A DNA stretch of 54,191 nucleotides from the NCBI GenBank assembly GCA_023419535.1, contig JAEZXX010000121.1, forward strand, positions 1 to 54,191. The letters run 5' to 3'. The position numbers and the translations under genes were made by a program. Shown in pieces: positions 26,949 to 33,327 of this stretch; positions within the stretch are counted from its first letter, which is position 1, and every line of letters starts with the position of its first letter. The notes beneath the pieces were generated by a model. It ran no database searches and was not told the origin of the DNA. It worked only from the letters and a program-made list of their open reading frames with translations. Origin of the DNA: Pseudomonadota bacterium (GTDB taxonomy: Bacteria > Pseudomonadota > Alphaproteobacteria > Rhizobiales > Rhizobiaceae).

Positions 26949-27704
26949 TCAGGCCGCCTCGCCGATGACCTGGGAGTAGCCCTCGTTCTCCAGCTGGAGC
27001 GCGAGGTCCTTGGTGCCCGACTTGATGATGCGGCCCTTGTAGAGGACGTGCACCGTGTCCGGCACGATGTAGTCGAGCAGGCGCTGATAGTGCGTGATGA
27101 CGAGGAAGGAGCGCTCGGGGCCGCGCAGCGCGTTCACGCCGTCCGCGACGATCTTCAACGCGTCGATGTCGAGGCCGGAATCGGTCTCGTCCATGACGCA
27201 GAGCTTGGGCTCCAGCAGCGCCATCTGCAGGATCTCGGCGCGCTTCTTCTCGCCGCCCGAGAAGCCGACGTTCAACGGGCGCTTGAGCATGTCCGCCTCG
27301 ATTTTAAGGTCGGCGGCGGACGCCTTCACGCGGCGCATGAAGTCCGGCGTCGTCAGCTCGGCGTCCCCGCGCGCCTTGCGCTGCGCGTTGAGCGCGGTCT
27401 TCAGGAACGTCATGGTCGCGACGCCCGGGATCTCCAGCGGGTACTGGAAGGCGAGGAAGACGCCCGCGGCAGCCCGCTCGGCCGCGTCCATCTCCAGGAT
27501 CGACTCGCCGTTGTAGAGGATGTCCCCTTCGGTGACCTCGTAGTCCTCGCGGCCCGCGACGATGTAGGACAGCGTCGACTTGCCGGAGCCGTTCGGGCCC
27601 ATGATCGCGGCGACCTCGCCGTCCTGGACCGTCAGGTCCAGCCCGCGCAGGATCTCGGTGTCGGTGTCCGCGACGCGGGCGTGAAGGTTACGAATTTCGA
27701 GCAT
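26949..27704 (-). CDS. sufC: SUF system ATPase SufC
   Basis: A 251-residue ABC-type ATPase that powers the SufBCD scaffold. Walker A 'GPNGSGKSTLSY', signature 'FSGGEKKRAEILQMALLEPKLCVMDETDSGLDIDALK' in two motifs, and 'VITHYQRLLDYI' are all canonical for SufC. It normally follows sufB directly. Here a GIY-YIG cassette with flanking repeats intervenes, leaving 67 bp between the left repeat and the sufC start. Confidence 0.96.
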   Translation of the reverse strand: MLEIRNLHARVADTDTEILRGLDLTVQDGEVAAIMGPNGSGKSTLSYIVAGREDYEVTEGDILYNGESILEMDAAERAAAGVFLAFQYPLEIPGVATMTFLKTALNAQRKARGDAELTTPDFMRRVKASAADLKIEADMLKRPLNVGFSGGEKKRAEILQMALLEPKLCVMDETDSGLDIDALKIVADGVNALRGPERSFLVITHYQRLLDYIVPDTVHVLYKGRIIKSGTKDLALQLENEGYSQVIGEAA

Positions 27705-27771
27705 CGTGCGGTCTTCTTGGTTCGTGTCACGGATCGGCGCCCACGAAGGCCGCCACTTCTATCTCTCTCCG

Positions 27772-27803
27772 GCCGTCATCCTCGGGCTTGTCCCGAGGAT
27801 CTA
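27772..27803 (+). repeat. REP-like palindromic repeat, left copy
   Basis: A 32-bp repeat whose core is a 9-bp stem ATCCTCGGG/CCCGAGGAT (27778-27786 and 27792-27800) around loop CTTGT. It is the inverted copy of 28169-28200, differing only at the fourth loop-proximal base (T for C). The nuclease stop codon lies 7 bp away. Confidence 0.85.
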
Positions 27804-27810
27804 CCGCCTG

Positions 27811-28152
27811 TCAATTATAGTCATGCCACATCGACGTTCCCGGATGCGGCTTGTATTCGTTGTCGATCTCTTCGATGCGTTCGAAGAGATCAAGCCACGT
27901 CGGATTCAGCCCCTCGATCAAGTTCGTCTTCCATTCGCGCCGGTAGCGTTTGAGTGACTTTTCCCGCTGGATCGCCAGAACGATGTTCGGGTGGCGTTCG
28001 AACCATACGAGGTTCGTGGCTCGATACCGTGATGTAAAGCCTTCGACGCTTCCGCTTCTGTGTTCGAGGGTTCGCCGACGAATGTCGTTCGTTACCCCCG
28101 TGTAGATGACGCCCCGCGGCTGATCCGACATCATGTAGACGAAGCCGGTCAC
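27811..28152 (-). CDS. GIY-YIG nuclease family protein (single URI domain)
   Basis: A 113-residue stand-alone GIY-YIG domain beginning at GTG. The two motif tyrosines are Tyr6 ('FVYMMSD') and Tyr18 ('VIYTGVTND'); Arg25-27, His31, the metal-binding Glu64 ('QREKSLK') and Asn83 ('GLNPTWLDL') complete the active site, so it looks catalytically intact. The family (COG2827/YhbQ-like) cleaves DNA with one divalent metal, but the cellular role of the short bacterial forms is poorly known. A weak ribosome site (GTGGG) precedes the start. GC content near 55% and flanking inverted repeats mark it as an insertion in the suf operon. Confidence 0.92.
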   Translation of the reverse strand: MTGFVYMMSDQPRGVIYTGVTNDIRRRTLEHRSGSVEGFTSRYRATNLVWFERHPNIVLAIQREKSLKRYRREWKTNLIEGLNPTWLDLFERIEEIDNEYKPHPGTSMWHDYN

Positions 28153-28168
28153 CGCGTGCCCACCGGCT

Positions 28169-28200
28169 TAGATCCTCGGGACGAGCCCGAGGATGACGGC
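28169..28200 (-). repeat. REP-like palindromic repeat, right copy
   Basis: Inverted copy of 27772-27803 (31 of 32 bases identical when read on the minus strand), again able to fold into the 9-bp ATCCTCGGG/CCCGAGGAT hairpin. It lies 29 bp beyond the sufB stop. I found no third full copy elsewhere in the window. Confidence 0.85.
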
Positions 28201-28229
28201 GGTGGGAGTGGCCGTCGCAGCGAAGGCCA

Positions 28230-29759
28230 TCACCCCACGCTTCCCTCTAGCGAAATCCCGATCAGCTTCTGCGCCTCCACCGCGAACTCCATCGGCAGCT
28301 GCTGGATGACGTCCTTGACGAAGCCGTTGACGATCAGCGCCACGGCCTCCTCCTCGGGGATGCCGCGCTGCATGCAGTAGAACAGCTGGTCCTCGGAGAT
28401 CTTCGACGTCGTCGCCTCGTGCTCGAACTGCGCGGTCGAGTTCTTCGATTCGATGTAGGGCACGGTGTGCGCGCCGCACTCCTCGCCGATGAGCAGCGAG
28501 TCGCACTGCGTGAAATTGCGCGCGTTCGCCGCCTTGCGGTGGGCCGAGACCTGTCCGCGATAGGTGTTGTTGGAGTTGCCGGCGGAGATGCCCTTCGAGA
28601 TGATGCGGCTCGACGTGTTCTTGCCGAGATGGATCATCTTGGTGCCCGAATCGATCTGCTGGCGACCGTTGGAGACCGCGATCGAGTAGAACTCGCCGCG
28701 GGAGTTGTCGCCGCGCAGGATGCAGGACGGGTACTTCCAGGTGATGGCCGAGCCGGTCTCGACCTGCGTCCAGGAGATGCGCGAGCTCGCGCCCCGGCAG
28801 TCGCCGCGCTTGGTGACGAAGTTGTAGATGCCGCCCTTGCCCTCCTTGTCGCCCGGATACCAGTTCTGGACGGTGGAGTATTTGATCTCGGCGTCGTCGA
28901 GCGCGACGAGCTCGACGACCGCCGCGTGCAGTTGGTTCTCGTCGCGCTGCGGCGCGGTGCAGCCTTCCAGATAGGAGACGTAGGAGCCCTTGTCGGCGAT
29001 GATCAGCGTGCGCTCGAACTGGCCGGTGTTGCGCTCGTTGATGCGGAAATAGGTCGACAGCTCCATCGGGCAGCGCACGCCCGGCGGCACGTAGACGAAG
29101 GAGCCGTCGGTGAAGACCGCCGAGTTCAGCGTCGCGAAGAAGTTGTCGGAGACCGGCACGACGGAGCCGAGATACTTCTTCACGAGTTCGGGATGCTCGC
29201 GGATCGCCTCGGAGATCGGCATGAAGATCACGCCGGCCTTCTGCAGCTCCTTCTTGAAGGTGGTCGCGACCGACACCGAGTCGAACACCGCGTCCACCGC
29301 GACCTTGCGGCCGTAGCCGTTCTCGGTCGGCTCGCCGTCCTCGTCGAGCGTCGAGGGCTCGTCGGCGCGGCGCACGCCGGCGAGGATCTCCTGCTCCTTC
29401 AACGGGATGCCGAGCTTCTCGTAGGTGCGCAGGATTTCCGGATCGACCTCGTCGAGCGAAGCCGGGCCGTCGGCCCAGTTCTTCGGCGCGGCATAGTAGT
29501 GGATGTCCTGGTAGTCGATCGGCGGGTAGTCAAGGCGCGCCCAGTCCGGGCTCTCCATCGTCTTCCAGCGCTCGAGCGCCTGCAGGCGCCATTCGAGCAT
29601 CCACTCCGGCTCGTTCTTCTTGGCCGAGATCAGGCGGACGGTCGCCTCGTCCAGCCCCTTCGGCGCGACGTCCATCTCGATCGCCGTCTCGAAACCGTAT
29701 TTGTACTGGTCGACGTCGATGCGCGCGACCTGATCGATGGTTTCCTGGACTGCCGGCAT
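28230..29759 (-). CDS. sufB: Fe-S cluster assembly scaffold SufB
   Basis: A 509-residue scaffold subunit. N-terminal 'VDQYKYGFETAIEMDVAPKGL' and the core motifs 'FVYVPPGVRCPMELSTYFRIN', 'YLEGCTAPQRDENQLHAAVVE', 'GDCRGASSRISWTQVETGSAITWKYPS' and 'CDSLLIGEECGAHTVPYIE' are those of SufB, with the conserved cysteines and glutamate used in cluster building. It forms SufBC2D with the downstream gene products. The 140-bp leader (29760-29899) contains a dyad and direct repeats. Confidence 0.96.
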   Translation of the reverse strand: MPAVQETIDQVARIDVDQYKYGFETAIEMDVAPKGLDEATVRLISAKKNEPEWMLEWRLQALERWKTMESPDWARLDYPPIDYQDIHYYAAPKNWADGPASLDEVDPEILRTYEKLGIPLKEQEILAGVRRADEPSTLDEDGEPTENGYGRKVAVDAVFDSVSVATTFKKELQKAGVIFMPISEAIREHPELVKKYLGSVVPVSDNFFATLNSAVFTDGSFVYVPPGVRCPMELSTYFRINERNTGQFERTLIIADKGSYVSYLEGCTAPQRDENQLHAAVVELVALDDAEIKYSTVQNWYPGDKEGKGGIYNFVTKRGDCRGASSRISWTQVETGSAITWKYPSCILRGDNSRGEFYSIAVSNGRQQIDSGTKMIHLGKNTSSRIISKGISAGNSNNTYRGQVSAHRKAANARNFTQCDSLLIGEECGAHTVPYIESKNSTAQFEHEATTSKISEDQLFYCMQRGIPEEEAVALIVNGFVKDVIQQLPMEFAVEAQKLIGISLEGSVG

Positions 29760-29806
29760 GTTCGAACTTCTCCATCCTCGCCGGATTCAAGGTCCGGTGG
29801 TCGGAC

Positions 29807-29894
29807 GGGCGCGCGAGGCGCCCGCTGATGTCTCGCTCAGATAGTCATTCCGGCCGCAAACTTGAAGCCGGTATTCTGGAATGATTGCAAACTT
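29807..29894 (-). promoter_or_regulatory. sufB leader: dyad and paired direct repeats
   Basis: In the gap between the upstream desulfurase gene and sufB I see GGGCGC/GCGCCC with a 5-base loop (29807-29823), a nested dyad TCATTCC...GGAATGA (29845-29884) enclosing CCGGC/GCCGG, and the octamer GCAAACTT twice (29856-29863, 29887-29894), 31 bp apart, about three helical turns. This could be an internal promoter with paired operator sites for an iron or redox regulator, or a structured mRNA leader. I cannot match it to a known iron-box consensus. Confidence 0.35.
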
Positions 29895-29899
29895 CGACG

Positions 29900-31081
29900 T
29901 CAGGCGACGCGGCGTTCGGGCGTCCCGCCGGCGGCGCGCTCGACGATCTCGCACAGGGCGTCCGCGATCGCGTCCACCTCGTCCTCGGCCGTCTCGTAGC
30001 CGAAACTGACACGGATTGCACCGCCTTCGAGATCGACAGGCAGGCCGGCGCGGTGATGCGCCGCAAGGACGGGGCTCGCCGCCACCTTGCCGGAAGCGCA
30101 GGCCGAGCCGCCGGACACGGCGAAGCCTTTTAGGTCCAGCGCGATCTGCGCCGTCTCGGTGCGAAGGCCGGGCGCGGCGAAGAAGACCGTGTTGGGCAGG
30201 CGCTCTGCGCTTAAGCCCACGACGATCGCGCCGGAGCGGCTCAGCCGGGCCTCCAGCCGCGCCCGCATCGAGCGGAGCCGCAGGGCATCGGCCTCGCTGC
30301 GCGTGGCCGCAACCAGAGCCGCCGCGCCGAAGCTCGCGATGGCCGGCACCGCCTCGGTGCCCGCGCGATGACGCCGCTCCTGCCCGCCGCCGACGATCAG
30401 GGGCGCGGGGCAGGTGAAGGGATCGGCGAGGACGAGCGCGCCGACGCCGATCGCGGCGCCGATCTTGTGGCCCGACAGGAGAAGCGCGTCGGCGCCAAGT
30501 GCCGCGATGTCGAGCGGCATGCGTCCGGCCGCCTGGACCGCATCCACGAGGAAGAGGACGTCGCGCCCCGCCAGCGCCTCGCGGATCGGCGCGATCGGCT
30601 GGATCACGCCGCTCTCGTTGTTGGCGAGGGTGATGGCAAGGAGCGGCGTGTCCTCGGTCGGCTCGTGGAGCCAGGCGCGCAGCGCGTCGACGACGAGGTG
30701 GCCGTCGCGGTCCACGGAAAGCTTCGTCACGCGGTCGGCACCGAGGCGCCCGCCCTCGCGAAAGCAGGGATGGTCGGTTTCGACGACCGCCATGCGCGAG
30801 ACGCGCAGCGTCTCCTCCCCGCGCTGCCAGAGCGGCGAAAGCGCCGCATTCGCCGCCTCGCTGGCGCCGCTGGTGAAGATCACGCCTTCGGGCGAAGCGC
30901 CGGCGAGCGCGGCGACGGAGCGGCGCGCGTCCTCCACGATCGCGCGCGCCCGGCGCCCCTCGCGATGAACGGAGGACGGGTTTCCCGCCTCGGCCAGCGC
31001 CTGCAGCATGGCCTCCCGTGCCTGTGGCAGAAGCGGCGCGGAGGCGTTGTGGTCGAAGTAGTGACGACGCGTCGCGTCCAT
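29900..31081 (-). CDS. cysteine desulfurase, class I (NifS/IscS-like)
   Basis: A 393-residue PLP enzyme. Lys206 in 'LLSGHKIGAAIGVGAL' binds PLP and Cys328 in 'SGGSACASGKVAASPVL' carries the persulfide. 'YFDHNASAPLLPQ' and 'NPSSVHREGRRAR' are class I features, distinct from the SufS downstream. It opens the SUF cluster, and this NifS-like + SufS pairing is usual in Hyphomicrobiales. Without IscU in the window its acceptor is unclear; tRNA thiolation or direct supply to SufB are both possible. The ATG at 31081 is preceded by a promoter-like region with a palindrome. Confidence 0.93.
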   Translation of the reverse strand: MDATRRHYFDHNASAPLLPQAREAMLQALAEAGNPSSVHREGRRARAIVEDARRSVAALAGASPEGVIFTSGASEAANAALSPLWQRGEETLRVSRMAVVETDHPCFREGGRLGADRVTKLSVDRDGHLVVDALRAWLHEPTEDTPLLAITLANNESGVIQPIAPIREALAGRDVLFLVDAVQAAGRMPLDIAALGADALLLSGHKIGAAIGVGALVLADPFTCPAPLIVGGGQERRHRAGTEAVPAIASFGAAALVAATRSEADALRLRSMRARLEARLSRSGAIVVGLSAERLPNTVFFAAPGLRTETAQIALDLKGFAVSGGSACASGKVAASPVLAAHHRAGLPVDLEGGAIRVSFGYETAEDEVDAIADALCEIVERAAGGTPERRVA

Positions 31082-31134
31082 CGTCCGGTCCCGTCGCTCG
31101 AAGGGGAGGCTCGCGGCCTCGCGCCGCAAATTCC

Positions 31135-31198
31135 TTGAATTTCGCGTGCTCGCCGGACTATAGAGCGCGGCAGCCCAAGGTGACAGTTTCGAACTGTC
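31135..31198. promoter_or_regulatory. divergent promoter region with operator-like palindrome
   Basis: Between the SUF cluster and the hydrolase gene, TTGAAT-N18-TATAGA (31135-31164) fits a sigma-70 promoter on the plus strand. On the minus strand TATAGT (31157-31162) with TGTCAC 17 bp upstream is a plausible SUF promoter. The palindrome GACAGTT-TCG-AACTGTC (31182-31198) would lie just downstream of the first and over the -35 region of the second. That placement suits a repressor such as an Rrf2/IscR-type protein, which is inference. Confidence 0.45.
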
Positions 31199-31310
31199 CC
31201 AACGAAAATTCGAGCGTACGGACCTGCCCAATTCGCGTCAAGGCAGGCCCCTCGCCTCCCGCGTCAGGCCGCCCCGGCCCCGTGCGCGTCCCGATCCGTA
31301 GGATACGAGA

Positions 31311-31985
31311 ATGCCCGAAGTCATCTTCAACGGCCCGGCCGGTCGCCTCGAAGGCCGTTACCAGGCCGCCAAGGAGAAGAACGCCCCGATCGCCATCGTG
31401 CTGCACCCGCACCCGCGCTTCGGCGGCACGATGAACAACCAGATCGTCTACCAGCTTTTCTACATGTTCCAGGAGCGCGGCTTCACGACGCTGCGCTTTA
31501 ACTTCCGCGGCATCGGCCGCTCCCAGGGGGAGTTCGACCACGGTGCGGGCGAGCTGTCCGACGCGGCCTCCGCGCTCGACTGGGTGCAGAGCCTGCATCC
31601 CGATTCCAAGCACTGCTGGGTCGCGGGCTATTCCTTCGGCGCCTGGATCGGCATGCAGCTTCTGATGCGCCGGCCGGAGATCGAGGGCTTCATGTCGATC
31701 TCGCCGCAGCCGAACTCCTACGACTTCTCGTTCCTGGCGCCGTGCCCGTCCTCGGGCCTCATCATCCACGGCGACAAGGACCGCGTGGCGCCGCCGAAGG
31801 ACGTTCAGACTCTGGTCGACAAGCTGAAGACCCAGAAGGGCATCCTCATCACCCAGAAGACGATCGAGGGTGCCAACCACTTCTACACCGAGCACACGCC
31901 CGAGCTGATGGCCGAGTGCGCCGACTATCTCGACCGGCGCCTGGCCGGCGAACTGACCGACGAGCGCCCCAAGCGCCTGAAGTGA
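31311..31985 (+). CDS. alpha/beta hydrolase (COG2945-like)
   Basis: A 224-residue alpha/beta hydrolase. 'VLHPHPRFGGTMNNQIV' and 'LRFNFRGIGRSQGEFDHG' are hallmarks of this subgroup. The catalytic triad would be Ser108 in 'VAGYSFGAW', Asp157 in 'HGDKDRVAPP' and His190 in 'GANHFY'. There is no signal peptide, so it is cytoplasmic. The substrate is unknown for the subgroup; an ester or thioester is likely. It lies 40 bp before tyrS on the same strand and could be cotranscribed. Confidence 0.9.
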   Translation: MPEVIFNGPAGRLEGRYQAAKEKNAPIAIVLHPHPRFGGTMNNQIVYQLFYMFQERGFTTLRFNFRGIGRSQGEFDHGAGELSDAASALDWVQSLHPDSKHCWVAGYSFGAWIGMQLLMRRPEIEGFMSISPQPNSYDFSFLAPCPSSGLIIHGDKDRVAPPKDVQTLVDKLKTQKGILITQKTIEGANHFYTEHTPELMAECADYLDRRLAGELTDERPKRLK

Positions 31986-32025
31986 CGAGCGCGGCCGTTT
32001 GGCTGCCGATGCCCCGAGAAGACCG

Positions 32026-33273
32026 ATGAGCCGTTTCAAGTCCGACTTCCTGCGCGTCCTCGACGAGCGAGGCTTCATCCATCAGATCTCCGACCCCGAA
32101 GGGCTGGACGCGCTGGCGTTGAAAGGCCCGATCACGGGCTATGTCGGCTACGACGCGACCGCGACGTCGATCCACATCGGCAATCTCATCACCGTCACCA
32201 TGCTCTACTGGCTGCAGGAGACGGGCCACAAGGCGATCAGCCTCATGGGCGGCGGCACGTCGATGGTGGGCGACCCGTCCTTCCGCGACGACCAGCGCCA
32301 GCTCCTGACAACCGACCAGATCCAGACCAACATCGACGGCATCCAGCGCGTCTTCGGCAACATCCTGAACTATGGCGGCTCCAACCCCGCCATCATGGTG
32401 AACAACGCCGACTGGCTCTTGAAGTTGAACTACCTGGAATTCCTGCGCGACGTCGGCCGGCACTTTTCGGTCAACCGGATGCTGTCTTTCGATTCGGTGA
32501 AGCTGCGGCTCGACCGGGAGCAGTCGCTCTCGTTCCTCGAGTTCAACTACATGATCATGCAGGGCTACGACTTCACCGAGCTGAACCGGCGCTACGGCAC
32601 GGTGCTGCAGATGGGCGGCTCCGACCAGTGGGGCAACATCATCAACGGCGTCGACCTGTCGCACCGCATGGGCGGGCCGCAGCTCTACGCGCTGACGACG
32701 CCGCTCCTCACCAAATCCTCCGGCGAGAAGATGGGCAAGTCGGCCTCCGGCGCGGTCTGGCTGAACGGCGACCTCTTCTCCCCGTACGACTTCTGGCAGT
32801 ACTGGCGGAACACCGAGGACGCCGACGTCGGGCGCTTCCTTAAGATCTTCACCCGCCTGCCGCTGGACGAGATCGCGCGCCTGGCGGCCCTCGGCGGCTC
32901 GGAGATCAACGAGGCCAAGAAGGTGCTGGCGACGGAAGCCACCGCGCTCGTCCACGGTCGCGAGGCCGCGGCGAAGGCGGCCGAGACGGCGCGGCTCGCC
33001 TTCGAGGAGGGCGCGCTCGCGTCCGACCTGCCGACGATCGAGGTGCCGTCGTCGGAGCTTTCCGCCGGCATCGGCGTGCTCGCGCTCCTCGTTCGCGCGG
33101 GCCTCGCCTCCTCCAACGGCGAGGCGCGCCGTCACGTGCAGGGCGGGGGCGTTCGCCTGAACGACGCGTCCGTCTCCGACGAGCGGCAGAGCGTCGGCAG
33201 CGCCGATCTGGCGGAAGGCGTCGTCAAGCTCTCTGTCGGGCGCAAGAAGCACGTTCTCGTGCGGCCGGTCTGA
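32026..33273 (+). CDS. tyrS: tyrosine--tRNA ligase
   Basis: A 415-residue class Ic aminoacyl-tRNA synthetase. The HIGH-type motif is 'SIHIGNL' (HIGN at 50-53), the KMSKS-type loop is 'GEKMGKSASG' (235-239), and 'GYVGYDATATS', 'MGGSDQWGN' line the tyrosine pocket. A C-terminal S4-like RNA-binding domain ('SSNGEARRHVQGGGVRLND') follows. ATG 32026 with purine-rich upstream bases gives the standard N-terminus. A terminator follows. Confidence 0.97.
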   Translation: MSRFKSDFLRVLDERGFIHQISDPEGLDALALKGPITGYVGYDATATSIHIGNLITVTMLYWLQETGHKAISLMGGGTSMVGDPSFRDDQRQLLTTDQIQTNIDGIQRVFGNILNYGGSNPAIMVNNADWLLKLNYLEFLRDVGRHFSVNRMLSFDSVKLRLDREQSLSFLEFNYMIMQGYDFTELNRRYGTVLQMGGSDQWGNIINGVDLSHRMGGPQLYALTTPLLTKSSGEKMGKSASGAVWLNGDLFSPYDFWQYWRNTEDADVGRFLKIFTRLPLDEIARLAALGGSEINEAKKVLATEATALVHGREAAAKAAETARLAFEEGALASDLPTIEVPSSELSAGIGVLALLVRAGLASSNGEARRHVQGGGVRLNDASVSDERQSVGSADLAEGVVKLSVGRKKHVLVRPV

Positions 33274-33298
33274 CCGCCCGCGCAAGCGCATCGATCGA

Positions 33299-33324
33299 AG
33301 GGCGTCCCACGGGGCGCCCTTTTC
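33299..33324 (+). terminator. Rho-independent terminator after tyrS
   Basis: Arms AGGGCG...CGCCCT plus CCC/GGG with a short loop, followed by TTTT. It lies in the 54-bp convergent gap between tyrS and the AsmA-like gene and probably works for tyrS. Confidence 0.8.
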
Positions 33325-33327
33325 GTT

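Larger units (their letters stand above)
27772..28200 (-). mobile_element. GIY-YIG/palindromic-repeat cassette inserted between sufB and sufC
   Basis: A compact 429-bp unit: two inverted 32-bp repeats identical at 31 positions with a GIY-YIG nuclease gene fitted between them, 7 bp from one repeat and 16 bp from the other. The gene is about 55% GC by hand count against about 72% in a sampled stretch of sufC, pointing to separate origin. I see no target-site duplication and no transposase. It splits the normally adjacent sufB and sufC, yet is oriented with the operon so transcription may continue through it. The idea that the nuclease mobilises the repeats, by analogy with REP-associated transposases, is inference. 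Confidence 0.6.

Noticed and set aside
24504..27953. An antisense open frame of more than 1100 codons across the suf genes
   Set aside because: It mirrors sufS, sufD and sufC in the complementary frame, which stays open because of GC bias; no motif supports it.
27763..28209. Target-site duplication flanking the GIY-YIG cassette
   Set aside because: The bases outside the two 32-bp repeats (CTCTCTCCG on the left, GGTGGGAGT on the right) do not form a direct repeat.
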